10,194 bases of DNA from Eubacteriales Family XIII. Incertae Sedis bacterium (lineage in GTDB: Bacteria; Bacillota; Clostridia; Peptostreptococcales; Anaerovoracaceae): the NCBI GenBank assembly GCA_031255695.1, contig JAIRSA010000067.1:1-10194 (forward strand), in the 5' to 3' direction. Both the position numbers and the translations under genes were made by a program. Below are positions 1 through 7,409 of the stretch, one piece after another; the stretch's first letter is position 1; each line of letters starts with the position of its first letter. Under the pieces are notes generated by a model. The model was not told where the DNA came from. It did no database searches and saw nothing but the letters and a program-made list of their open reading frames with translations.

Positions 1-2112
1 ATGGAAGTTTTTTTTCACTGGATCGTGACACACAAAAAATCCATAATCATTATTTTTGTATTTGCCTGTGGCATATGCGCTTATTGCAGCCGTCTCATAA
101 AAGTCAATTATGACATAAACGACTATCTGCCTGACGGGTCGCCGTCGACTGTGGCGATACAGCTGATGAAGGATGAATTCGGGGGCGATGTCCCTAACTG
201 CCGCGTGATGGCCTCTGGGCTCACGGTGCCGCAGGCGCTCGAACTCAAGAAGAGGATAGGGGCGATAGAAGGCGTCGACGAAATACTCTGGCTGGACGAC
301 GAGGCGAGCCTCGAAGTGCCGCTGATGATGATCGGGCCGGACGTGCTGGACGCCTATTATAGGGACGGGACAGCCCTGTATAATATAACCGTGGACGATG
401 AGAAGCGCGTTGAGACCGTCAATGCCATACGTGCGCTTGTAGGCGAGGATGGCCGCATAGCGGGGACGGCGGCCGAGACCGCTGCCGCCACGCAGTCGAC
501 GGTGAAGGAGATCGCGCGGATCATAATGATCGCGGGGCCGTTCTGCCTGTTCATACTGATACTTACGACCGTTTCATGGGTGGAGCCCATACTCATACTG
601 GGCTCGATCGGGGTTGCGATACTGCTGAATATGGGCACCAACCTGATCTTCGGCGAGATATCGTTCATAACGAACGCTGCGGGGAGCATCCTGCAGCTTG
701 CCGTGTCGCTTGACTACGCTGTGTTTTTGCTGCACCGCTTCAGGGAGATACGCGAAGATGAAGGCTTGGCGCTGCCGGCGGGCGACCCAGGCGGGCTTGC
801 GAAAGCGGGCGGCCCAGGCGGGCTTGCGCAGGCGCGTATTGACGAGGCTATGGTAGGCGCATTGTCGAAGTCGATAGGCTCTATATTGTCGAGCGGGCTT
901 ACGACATTCATCGGATTCGCGGCATTGATATTGATGCGTTTCAAGATAGGCCCGGATATGGGGCTGGTGCTGGCGAAGGGCGTGTTTTTCAGCCTGCTTA
1001 CCGTGTTCACGCTGCTGCCGGCTGCCACGGCGGCCTGCACGGGGCTGATAGACAGGGCATCGCACCGCCGTTTCCTGCCAAGCTTCGACAAGTTTGGCGG
1101 GCTGATAGCGAAGATCATGATGCCGGCTGCCATTGTGTTCTGCATTATCATTATCCCGTGCAACCTTGCGCAGAAGGAGAATGATTTCTATTACGGGGCT
1201 TCAAAGATTTTCGGCGAGCAGACAGAGCTCGGGCGGGATACGATTGAGATAGAGGAGGCGTTCGGGCGGTCGATGACCATGGCCATCCTGGTGCCCAGGG
1301 GCGATTATGCCGTCGAGCGGCAGATGACGGACGAGATCAAGCGGATACCGCAGGTGCGCGGCGTGATCTCGTATGTGGACACGGTGGGCGCCGAGATACC
1401 GCCGGAGTATATCGAGGAGCGGACGCGGGCCATGATGCTGTCCGAAGGCTACAGCCGCATTGTGGTCGATCTGTCGGTGCCGCCTGAGGGCGGGGAGACC
1501 TTCGCCGTGATAGAGCGGATGCGCGGCATTTTGGAGCGTTTCTTCCCAGGGCGGGCCTATATCGCGGGGCAGGGCGCGAGCAATTACGACCTTATGTACA
1601 CTGTGATAGACGACAACACGCGCGTGAACACGATCGCTATAGCCGCAGTGTTCATAGTGCTGGCGCTTGTGATGCGATCGCTGATCACGCCGGTGGCGCT
1701 CGTCGCCGCCATAGAGACTGCGATCTGGCTGAACCTGTCGTTCCCGTATTTTGCGGGCAAGCCGCTGTTCTATCTGGGATACCTGATAATCAGCTCGATC
1801 CAGTTGGGCGCCACTGTGGACTACGCGATCCTGCTGACCAGCCGTTACAAGGAATACAGGGTGGGGAACTCTAAGAAGGAGGCGGTGCGCAAAACCATGG
1901 CGGTGGTGACGGTGCCGATCCTGACATCGGCAGTGGCCATGATCGCCATAGGGTTTTTGCTTGGGTTTATAACTACGCATGGGCTTCTGAGCCAATTTGG
2001 CTTTTTGCTGGGCAGGGGGGCGCTGCTGTCGGTAACGATAGTGCTGTCGGCCCTGCCGGGCCTGCTGTGCCTGTTGGATAGACCGGCCGGCAAAAGCGTT
2101 TCAGCCGGCTGA
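1..2112 (+). CDS. RND-superfamily MMPL-type exporter
   Basis: This 703-residue polytopic membrane protein looks like a proton-driven exporter of the MMPL branch of the RND superfamily; the substrate is unknown, and lipids or other hydrophobic envelope compounds are typical of the family. Two homologous halves are visible. A first membrane segment (about residues 11-31) is followed by an extracytoplasmic domain (about 33-165) and a membrane bundle (about 169-345). Another membrane segment (about 366-388), a second extracytoplasmic domain (about 390-540) and a second bundle (about 541-700) complete it. Each half carries the family Asp-Tyr pair, D238-Y239 (SLDYAVFLL) and D607-Y608 (TVDYAILL), matching the proton-relay DY pairs known in MmpL3. 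The ATG is the first base of the window, so no ribosome site can be seen, but the N-terminus has the usual family form (basic residues, then helix, then VNYDINDYLPDGSPS). An unusual Gly/Ala-rich insert lies at residues 261-278 in a cytoplasmic loop. The heptad-repeat gene follows after 118 bp, probably in the same operon. Confidence 0.9.
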   Translation: MEVFFHWIVTHKKSIIIIFVFACGICAYCSRLIKVNYDINDYLPDGSPSTVAIQLMKDEFGGDVPNCRVMASGLTVPQALELKKRIGAIEGVDEILWLDDEASLEVPLMMIGPDVLDAYYRDGTALYNITVDDEKRVETVNAIRALVGEDGRIAGTAAETAAATQSTVKEIARIIMIAGPFCLFILILTTVSWVEPILILGSIGVAILLNMGTNLIFGEISFITNAAGSILQLAVSLDYAVFLLHRFREIREDEGLALPAGDPGGLAKAGGPGGLAQARIDEAMVGALSKSIGSILSSGLTTFIGFAALILMRFKIGPDMGLVLAKGVFFSLLTVFTLLPAATAACTGLIDRASHRRFLPSFDKFGGLIAKIMMPAAIVFCIIIIPCNLAQKENDFYYGASKIFGEQTELGRDTIEIEEAFGRSMTMAILVPRGDYAVERQMTDEIKRIPQVRGVISYVDTVGAEIPPEYIEERTRAMMLSEGYSRIVVDLSVPPEGGETFAVIERMRGILERFFPGRAYIAGQGASNYDLMYTVIDDNTRVNTIAIAAVFIVLALVMRSLITPVALVAAIETAIWLNLSFPYFAGKPLFYLGYLIISSIQLGATVDYAILLTSRYKEYRVGNSKKEAVRKTMAVVTVPILTSAVAMIAIGFLLGFITTHGLLSQFGFLLGRGALLSVTIVLSALPGLLCLLDRPAGKSVSAG
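781..834 (+). repeat. 27-bp in-phase tandem duplication in the exporter gene
   Basis: Two adjacent 27-bp units (781-807 and 808-834) differ at only three positions. Each encodes nine residues, GDPGGLAKA and GGPGGLAQA. They lie in the cytoplasmic loop just after the first Asp-Tyr helix, a point where I would expect relatives to run directly into the next conserved stretch (DEAMVGALSKSIGS). Both units contain the word GGCGGGCTTGC that recurs in the repeat array of the next gene. Confidence 0.85.
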
Positions 2113-2230
2113 GGCCGGCAGGGGGGCGTCTCCCCATCGCGCCACTTGCCTCCATCGATGTTTTCGGCGGGGCAAGAAGTTACTTCCATATAGCTTTTGT
2201 GGCGGCCGGATGGCCGCAATGGAGGCAGCC
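2113..2230. other. Gap between exporter and heptad-protein genes
   Basis: This 118-bp spacer has no convincing gene, no stem followed by a T-run, and no good -35/-10 pair. Several GCCGGC palindromes lie around the exporter stop codon but do not form a clear terminator. The lack of a terminator or promoter is compatible with co-transcription of the two flanking genes. Confidence 0.5.
2221..2225 (+). promoter_or_regulatory. Ribosome binding site deciding the heptad-protein start
   Basis: Three in-frame ATGs occur at 2210, 2219 and 2231. Only the third has a Shine-Dalgarno sequence at a normal distance: GGAGG at 2221-2225, five bases before ATG 2231. The two upstream ATGs have only GC-rich sequence ahead of them. 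The start is therefore placed at 2231. Confidence 0.7.
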
Positions 2231-5200
2231 ATGGAAAAGCATGAAAAGAGATTGGATATAGGGGCCGGCAGCCCGGCTGGCGCTGGCGCAGAGGCTGGCG
2301 GGCTTGCGGGCGCGGGTCCGGGTCCGGCCGGTGCCGGGGCGAAGGCTGGCGGGCTTGCGGGCGCTGGTTCGATTGGCGCCGGGGCGAAGGCTGGCGGGAT
2401 TGCCGGCGCGGGTCCGATTGGCGCTGGCGCGAAGGCCGGCGGGCTTGCGGGCGCGGGTTCGATTGGCGCTGGCGCAGAGGCCGGCGGGCTTGCCGGCGCG
2501 GGTTCGATTGGCGCCAGCGCAGAGACCGGCGGGCTTGCCGGCGCGAAGGCGCCGCGCGCCACGCGCCGTAAGGCCACAGCGCTATGCGCGGCGGCCGTGC
2601 TGGTCGCCGCCCTGTTCATTGCCTTGCCGGGCTACGGGCCGGCAGGGGCGGGCGGAGGGCAGGCCGGCGAGATGGCCGGCGCGCGCACGGGCGCGGCCAC
2701 AGTTGGCGTCGCGGCCGGCGGTCCGGCTGGCGGCCCGGCCGACGCTGCGGCTGGCGTCGCGGCCCCGGCTGGCGCTGCAATGGGCGCACCGGGTGGCGGC
2801 CTGGACGGCGCAGCCGCGCCATCCGAAAAAGAGGAAGTGGTCTACGCCATCCTAGGGCACGACGGGGCAGTCCGCAGCATCGCGGCCGTCAACATACTGA
2901 CGCCCGAAGGCGGAAGGATCCTGGATTACGGCGAGTTCGCCTCCGTAAGGAACATGACCACAAACGACGTGCTCAATGTCAGCGGCGGCATGATCGCCGC
3001 GAAAACCGACGCGTCGAAGCTGTACTACGAAGGGCAGATGCAGGGCGTGGAACTGCCGTGGGACATCAACATAGAATACTCGCTTGACGGCAAAAAAATG
3101 CCGGCTGAGAAAGTCGCGGGAAAGAGCGGCAAGCTGAAGATAGACATATCGGTCGGCCGCAACGAAAAATCGGCAGGGCCTTTCTTCGAAAGCCACGCCG
3201 TGCAGCTGACGCTGACGCTCGACACCGCGAACTGCACAGGCATAATCGCGGAAGGCGCTACAGAAGCCAATGTCGGCGCCAAGAAGCAGTTCACATATAC
3301 CATCATGCCAGGGAAGGGGCGGCAGGCTTCAGTTTATGCGGATGTGACAGACTTCGAGATGGCGGCGCTCACCATAAACGCCGGCAGGCTCTCGTTCGAT
3401 ATCGATATAGACGACAGCGAGCTGCGCGACAAGGTCAACGAGCTTGCCGGCGGGACAGCTGCCGTCGCGGACGGCGCACAGGAGCTTGAGGAAGGGCTCG
3501 TCGAACTGCGCCGCTCCCTGGGCGGCAGCTTCACGGACGGCGTGGGCAGGCTCGCCAACGGGAGCGCCGAGCTGCGTGACGGCCTGGATACGCTCGGCGA
3601 CGGGGCCCGGCGCCTGGACGACGGGGTCGCCTCGCTTAAAAGCGGCACAGAGAGCATGGACGGCGCCGTATCCGAGATGCACAGCGGCATTATCCAGATG
3701 AGCCTTGCGCTCGACGAGCTGTACGACAGCTCGCCTAAGCTCACAGAAGGCTCCACGAGCATAAGGGAGGCGATCAGCAAGATCCGGTCCGCATTGGCGC
3801 AGGCCGACCCCTCGACAGAACGGCTGAAAGAACTGCTGGACGCGTCTGCGGCCATAGGGGCGGGCATAGGCGACATCTCGAACGCGCTGCGCCTGCTCAG
3901 CGCACAGGTGAGTTTCAGCGCATATAAAGCGGCAATGCAGGAACGCGGTCTGGATGTGGAAATGCTGCGGGCCGCAGATGCCGAGCTGGCCGCGGCGATA
4001 GAAAGTCAGGCCCAGAGCCTTCTGGAACAGGTGGACAGGATAGAAGAGCTGATCGTAGGGTTGCTGAACGGGGAATTCAGCCTGACGGTGTGGGAAGACG
4101 TGCTGCGTGAGGCAGAAAGGCTTATACAGGATCTGCTCGGCGGGAGCGGCGGGCTGATCGACATGATCGTGGGCGGGCCGGCCGGCCGCGCCGCGCTCCC
4201 GCCTGAGCTGCGCGGGATGCTTGACGAGAGCGGCAGCGGCATAGACAGCCTGCTCAAAGAGATAGATGGCATCCTGGACGCGATCCCGGCGCCTATGCCC
4301 GCCGCGCCGGCTATAGGCGGCGCGTCCGCAACAGGCGCTGCAAGGCCTGCCGCTACGGCACCGGCCGGGGATCCCGCCGGCGACGAAGGGGATGGCGGGG
4401 ATGCGCCCGGCGCCGCAGCGGCGCCCACCCCCTCTGAGGATCCCGGCACGGCCGGCACATCCGGGGATTCCGGCGCCTCCGGGACGCCCGGCACATCCGG
4501 GGATTCCGGCGCCACAGCCGCCGAGGAGGGCGCAGGCCCAGGGCAAGGCTTGCCGCCCCTGCCTTCCGTAGACGAGTTCGGGGCGCTTATGGATCTGCTG
4601 CGCACACAGCTAGGGCAGCTGTCGGCGGTAGGGACATTCCTGCGCGCTAACAAGGGCGCCATAGACGGTATGGAAGCCTACCTGGACGCTGCCAACACCG
4701 GCATACGTCAGCTGTCCAACGGAGTGGACGGGCTGGAGGCGCAGTATCAGGAGTTCGACGGCGCGATAGGAGAGCTCGTGTATACGATGTCGGACATGCT
4801 GGCAAAAATCTCGGAACTGAAGAATGGCGTGGATTTCCTGGCGAGGCGCTATAGGGAATTTGACACGGGGGTGGGCGACTACACCTTCGCTGTGGCGAGG
4901 ATAGTGGCCGAGTTCAAGAAAATCGTCGGCGGCGCAGAGCAGATGCTTGAGGGGAGCAAGATCCTGCGCGATGGCGTGGCCGAGCTGGGCGCTGGGGTTT
5001 CCGACATGGCCAGCGGGGTCGAAGAGCTGTACGGCGGCGCGGAAGAACTTGCCGACGGCGCAGGGGAACTAAAGGAAGGCACGAGCGAGATGCTGGACGG
5101 CGTGGATCGGCTGGGCAGCGGCTCTGAGGATCTGGCACAGGGAGCGGCGGAACTAAGGGACAGGACGCGGATGGCGGAAGGGCAGATAACCGCCAAGATA

Positions 5201-5413
5201 GACGAACTGATCGAAAGCCTTGCCGGCGCGGGAGGCGCAGTGGAATCCTTTGTGTCAGAGAAAAACGTAAACATCAGGTCGGTGCAGTTCGTCATGAGGA
5301 CAGACGCGCTTGAGGCCCCCGCAGCCCCAGAGACAGAGGAGCCGCCGCCCCAAAAGCGCGGCTTTTGGGACAAACTGCTCCGCCTGTTCGGCATTGAGTT
5401 AAGCGGGACCTAG
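2231..5413 (+). CDS. Large membrane-anchored heptad-repeat (XXXLXXG) envelope protein
   Basis: This 1060-residue protein (1067 from ATG 2210) is probably the extracytoplasmic partner of the MMPL exporter upstream. Similar X-X-X-Leu-X-X-Gly heptad proteins, related to the YhgE/Pip group, commonly sit beside such transporters in Bacillota; the job here is inferred from that. Residues 11-103 are a cytoplasmic Gly/Ala-rich tandem repeat. A basic patch (RATRRK) and one membrane helix (about 115-137) predict N-in, C-out topology. An Ala/Gly/Pro stretch (138-197) leads to a probable beta-rich domain (about 200-400), then a first heptad block (about 400-525, for example ADGAQELEEGL) and helical sequence. 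A low-complexity linker (about 686-778) separates this from the second heptad block (about 900-980, for example LYGGAEELADGAGELKEG). The C-terminus is a Pro/Glu segment and an amphipathic FWDKLLRLF (from residue 1045), with no second membrane helix visible. The family is clear; the exact function and partner are not. Confidence 0.85.
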   Translation: MEKHEKRLDIGAGSPAGAGAEAGGLAGAGPGPAGAGAKAGGLAGAGSIGAGAKAGGIAGAGPIGAGAKAGGLAGAGSIGAGAEAGGLAGAGSIGASAETGGLAGAKAPRATRRKATALCAAAVLVAALFIALPGYGPAGAGGGQAGEMAGARTGAATVGVAAGGPAGGPADAAAGVAAPAGAAMGAPGGGLDGAAAPSEKEEVVYAILGHDGAVRSIAAVNILTPEGGRILDYGEFASVRNMTTNDVLNVSGGMIAAKTDASKLYYEGQMQGVELPWDINIEYSLDGKKMPAEKVAGKSGKLKIDISVGRNEKSAGPFFESHAVQLTLTLDTANCTGIIAEGATEANVGAKKQFTYTIMPGKGRQASVYADVTDFEMAALTINAGRLSFDIDIDDSELRDKVNELAGGTAAVADGAQELEEGLVELRRSLGGSFTDGVGRLANGSAELRDGLDTLGDGARRLDDGVASLKSGTESMDGAVSEMHSGIIQMSLALDELYDSSPKLTEGSTSIREAISKIRSALAQADPSTERLKELLDASAAIGAGIGDISNALRLLSAQVSFSAYKAAMQERGLDVEMLRAADAELAAAIESQAQSLLEQVDRIEELIVGLLNGEFSLTVWEDVLREAERLIQDLLGGSGGLIDMIVGGPAGRAALPPELRGMLDESGSGIDSLLKEIDGILDAIPAPMPAAPAIGGASATGAARPAATAPAGDPAGDEGDGGDAPGAAAAPTPSEDPGTAGTSGDSGASGTPGTSGDSGATAAEEGAGPGQGLPPLPSVDEFGALMDLLRTQLGQLSAVGTFLRANKGAIDGMEAYLDAANTGIRQLSNGVDGLEAQYQEFDGAIGELVYTMSDMLAKISELKNGVDFLARRYREFDTGVGDYTFAVARIVAEFKKIVGGAEQMLEGSKILRDGVAELGAGVSDMASGVEELYGGAEELADGAGELKEGTSEMLDGVDRLGSGSEDLAQGAAELRDRTRMAEGQITAKIDELIESLAGAGGAVESFVSEKNVNIRSVQFVMRTDALEAPAAPETEEPPPQKRGFWDKLLRLFGIELSGT
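2261..2539 (+). repeat. Six-unit in-phase tandem repeat, 45-bp consensus
   Basis: Six head-to-tail units run 2261-2308 (48 bp), 2309-2359 (51 bp), 2360-2404, 2405-2449, 2450-2494 and 2495-2539 (45 bp each). The 45-bp units encode GAG(S/P)IGAGA(K/E)AGG(L/I)A with a few changes. The two longer first units replace the Ser/Pro-Ile part with SPA or PGPA. All length differences are multiples of three, so the frame is kept. The array lies in the predicted cytoplasmic tail, before the only membrane helix. Many differences between units are synonymous (for example GCC/GCT/GCG for Ala), which suggests the array is not brand new. Confidence 0.9.
2640..2822 (+). repeat. Ala/Gly/Pro-rich low-complexity segment after the membrane helix
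   Basis: About 60 codons directly after the membrane helix encode almost only Ala, Gly, Pro and Val (for example AGGPAGGPADAAAG). GGCC, GGCTGGCG and GCCGGC words recur without a strict period. It likely forms a flexible tether between the membrane and the folded extracytoplasmic domain that begins near residue 198. Confidence 0.65.
4286..4561 (+). repeat. Low-complexity linker with a 26-bp perfect direct repeat
   Basis: Residues about 686-778 of the heptad protein form an Ala/Gly/Pro/Asp/Ser-rich linker between the two helical halves. Within it, 4452-4477 and 4488-4513 are identical over 26 bp with an offset of 36 bp (12 codons), each encoding GTSGDSGA-type sequence. The surrounding sequence is predicted helical on both sides, so this reads as an insertion into an otherwise conserved layout. 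Confidence 0.75.
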
Positions 5414-5494
5414 CGCACCCGACGCCGCCGTAAAGCCACAGCCCGCGCCCGCAGGGGCGGGGCGGCGGCTGCGCTCCGTTTGCTGGCTGCCTGG

Positions 5495-5530
5495 ACTGCG
5501 CCGCCACAAATAAAATACAGCGGCGCCAGT
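5495..5530. other. Inverted repeat upstream of the flippase promoter
   Basis: GCGCCGC at 5498-5504 pairs with GCGGCGC at 5520-5526. The stem extends by ACT (5495-5497) with AGT (5528-5530) if C5527 bulges. The 15-base loop is AT-rich. No T-run follows on either strand, so it is a poor intrinsic terminator. It ends 33 bases before the -10 box of the flippase promoter and could be an operator, a Rho-linked transcript end for the gene before it, or chance in GC-rich DNA. Confidence 0.4.
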
Positions 5531-5560
5531 GTAAAAACAGTATAAAGCCCAGCCTTTTTT

Positions 5561-5569
5561 TGGTATAAT
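5561..5569 (+). promoter_or_regulatory. Extended -10 promoter for the flippase gene
   Basis: TGGTATAAT at 5561-5569 is a perfect extended -10 element (TGnTATAAT) in an AT-rich island within GC-rich DNA. No good TTGACA lies 16-18 bases upstream; the best spaced hexamer is TATAAA at 5541-5546. An extended -10 can work with a weak -35. Predicted transcription would start near 5576, giving a leader of about 70 bases before the start codon at 5645. Confidence 0.7.
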
Positions 5570-5576
5570 AATAATG

Positions 5577-5596
5577 TTGCGGCCAGTCAGCCGCAA
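5577..5596 (+). promoter_or_regulatory. 5'-leader stem-loop at the predicted transcript start
   Basis: TTGCGGC at 5577-5583 and GCCGCAA at 5590-5596 form a perfect 7-bp stem with a six-base loop (CAGTCA). It begins one or two bases after the predicted transcription start, so the mRNA would open with a hairpin, a form known to protect 5' ends from decay. In DNA form it could equally be an operator overlapping +1. Confidence 0.5.
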
Positions 5597-5633
5597 AGTT
5601 GCCATGGGGTTAGTCAAGAAGCAGTATCAGTAT

Positions 5634-5640
5634 GAGAGGG
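5634..5640 (+). promoter_or_regulatory. Ribosome binding site of the flippase gene
   Basis: GAGAGGG ends four bases before ATG 5645 and fits a Shine-Dalgarno sequence. It supports 5645 as the start in preference to an out-of-frame ATG at 5604, which has no such site. Confidence 0.65.
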
Positions 5641-5644
5641 CAGG

Positions 5645-7273
5645 ATGGGCAAAAAATCATTTTTATCCGGAGCGGCGATACTGGGCGCAGCCGGGCTTCT
5701 AGTGCAGGTGATGGGGGCGATCTTCCGCATCCCCCTGGCCAATATAATCGGTGAAATCGGTATGGGGTATTTCCAGACGGCATACCCCGTGTATATATTT
5801 TTGCTGGTGTTCTCCACAAACGGCGCCCCGGCGGCGATCTCCAAGATGACCTCGGAGAGGATAGCCGTGGGCCGCCACGACGAGGCGCAGCGCGTTTTCA
5901 GGCTGTCGTTCATAGTGATGCTGGTTTTCGGCGCCGCCGCCTCGGCCAGCGTGGCCCTGCTGGCCCGCCAGATCTCCGTGGCGGTCAAGAGCGAGGGCTC
6001 GTACTATTCCCTCCTTGCCATCGCCCCGGCACTGCTCTTCGTGCCGATCATGTCCGTGTTCCGCGGATATTTCCAAGGCATGCAGGAAATGCGCCCCACC
6101 GCCCTGTCCCAGCTTGTCGAGCAGGCGGTTAGGGTCGTGGCGGGGCTGAGCCTCGCGGCTGTACTGATCGGTTCCAGCCAGGAAGCCGCTTCGGCGGGCG
6201 CGTGCATGGGCGCGAGCATAGGCCCGGTGGCGGGCGTCGTCATGCTGGCGGCGATCTATTTCAGAAAAAAACAGGAAATACATGAAAAAATAGGCACTGC
6301 GGTTTCGCGGCGCAGGGAGGCCAGGCGGCACAAAGGCCAGAGGGAGGGGACGGGCACGCTGCTCATGACATTGGCGGCGCTGACCATCCCGACGACTGTG
6401 GGGATCTCCATATTGCCGATAATGAACGTGGTGGACATGGCTATCTGCCGCGTCAGGCTCATCGGCTCAGGCTTCGGCGCTGAGGAGGCGGAAGGGCTGT
6501 ACGGCCTCATGTCCGGCTTCGCGGCCCCGATAATCAACATCCCGATGGCCCTGGCCCTCAGCATAGCGCTGAGCATGATCCCCGCCATTGCCGCCGCGGG
6601 GAGCACTGACGACAAGCAATTCCTGAACGAGAATGTAAGCATGGGGCTGCGCACCGCGATGATAGTGGGCACGCCGTGCAGTTTCGGCCTGATCGTGCTC
6701 GCGGAGCCGATAATGCGCCTGATCTACCCGGCATTCAGGGAAGAAGCTGGGGGCGCCGCCTCCTGCCTCATGATACTGGCCGCAGGCGTGATCTTCCTAT
6801 GCGTCGCCCAGACGATGGCAGGGATACTGCAAGGGCTGGGCAGGCCGTCTCTGCCGGTGCTGGCGCTGCTGGCCGGGCTGGTGGCCAAGACGGCGCTCAC
6901 ATATTGGCTGACAGGCATCCACGCGCTGAATATAAACGGGGCGACGATAGGGAGCACAGCCGGCTACGCGGTCATATGCTTCACAAACGTGATGTTCGTC
7001 AAACGCGTCACCGGCGTCCGCATCGATGTCGGCCTGCACATATTCAAGCCGCTGATCTCAGGCATTGTGATGAGCCTGGCGGTGGTGGCAGTGTATTTCG
7101 CCGGGAACATGCTGCTCTCATGGAATGTTTCGGCATTGCCGGCAATATGCGTGGGGGCCCTTGTCTATGTAATGATGATATTGAAGATAAAGGCCATATT
7201 GCCGCATGAGATCGAACGGCTGCCCAAGGGCAAGAAGCTGCTCTCCCTGCTGAAGCGGCTGCACCTGGCCTAG
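5645..7273 (+). CDS. SpoVB/YtgP-type lipid-linked oligosaccharide flippase (MurJ-like)
   Basis: This 542-residue, multi-helix membrane protein belongs to the MOP superfamily. It most resembles the Bacillota SpoVB/YtgP group, whose members flip lipid-linked cell-wall precursors (YtgP is a lipid II flippase; SpoVB acts in spore cortex formation). The length is normal for that group. Family-like segments include the N-terminal FLSGAAILGAAGLLVQVMGA, RGYFQGMQEMRPTA (from residue 140) with the following SQLVEQAVRV, and LYGLMSGFAAPIINIP (from residue 285). A strongly basic cytoplasmic loop lies at about 207-236 (RRREARRHKGQR). The C-terminus (ERLPKGKKLLSLLKRL) is short and basic, as is usual. Unlike its three neighbours it has no low-complexity insert. 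A separate promoter and leader precede it, and addA follows 141 bp later. Sequence alone cannot tell a general lipid II flippase from a sporulation-specific SpoVB or another polysaccharide flippase. Confidence 0.85.
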   Translation: MGKKSFLSGAAILGAAGLLVQVMGAIFRIPLANIIGEIGMGYFQTAYPVYIFLLVFSTNGAPAAISKMTSERIAVGRHDEAQRVFRLSFIVMLVFGAAASASVALLARQISVAVKSEGSYYSLLAIAPALLFVPIMSVFRGYFQGMQEMRPTALSQLVEQAVRVVAGLSLAAVLIGSSQEAASAGACMGASIGPVAGVVMLAAIYFRKKQEIHEKIGTAVSRRREARRHKGQREGTGTLLMTLAALTIPTTVGISILPIMNVVDMAICRVRLIGSGFGAEEAEGLYGLMSGFAAPIINIPMALALSIALSMIPAIAAAGSTDDKQFLNENVSMGLRTAMIVGTPCSFGLIVLAEPIMRLIYPAFREEAGGAASCLMILAAGVIFLCVAQTMAGILQGLGRPSLPVLALLAGLVAKTALTYWLTGIHALNINGATIGSTAGYAVICFTNVMFVKRVTGVRIDVGLHIFKPLISGIVMSLAVVAVYFAGNMLLSWNVSALPAICVGALVYVMMILKIKAILPHEIERLPKGKKLLSLLKRLHLA

Positions 7274-7330
7274 CGTGGCGGGCAGCGCCGCACATGGCGC
7301 GTGCGGAAGGAAAACCCCGGCGGGGCCTAC

Positions 7331-7350
7331 GCCTGCCGTGCGCGGCAGGC
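7331..7350 (+). other. Perfect 8-bp hairpin with TGCG tetraloop
   Basis: GCCTGCCG at 7331-7338 pairs fully with CGGCAGGC at 7343-7350 around the loop TGCG. The stem is very GC-rich and should be stable in RNA. GC-rich sequence with no T-run follows, so it is not a standard intrinsic terminator. It lies 64 bases before the addA start codon. Confidence 0.5.
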
Positions 7351-7405
7351 TGGCCGATCCGGCGGATAGGGCAGTATGGCAAGCAAGTTAGGCATATAGG
7401 GGAAT

Positions 7406-7409
7406 GGAG
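7406..7409 (+). promoter_or_regulatory. Ribosome binding site of addA
   Basis: GGAG at 7406-7409 lies five bases before ATG 7415. The resulting N-terminus, MQWNEAQRRAI, has the normal AddA distance to the Walker A motif, so the start is well supported. Confidence 0.65.

Noticed and set aside
2083..2120. GCCGGC-rich palindromes around the exporter stop codon as a terminator
   Set aside because: The short self-complementary words do not build one long stem and no T-run follows. The same word is abundant throughout the window.
2261..2539. Repeat array as a possible CRISPR
   Set aside because: Units are contiguous with no unique spacers, are in reading phase, and translate to a regular protein repeat.
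2101..2619. Pro/Ala-repeat open frame on the minus strand
   Set aside because: It is the mirror of the 45-bp tandem repeat array and part of the upstream gap. The + strand frame continues into a membrane helix and a known family.
3329..4546. Long open frame (405 codons) on the minus strand opposite the heptad-protein gene
   Set aside because: Its translation is rich in Arg, Gly, Cys and His with no family resemblance. The + strand frame has clear domains. Long antisense frames are expected in GC-rich coding DNA.
5604..5702. Short open frame (ATG 5604, about 32 codons) overlapping the flippase start
   Set aside because: No ribosome site precedes it, the frame differs from the flippase and the peptide is not recognisable. 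The leader position alone is too little to call a regulatory peptide.
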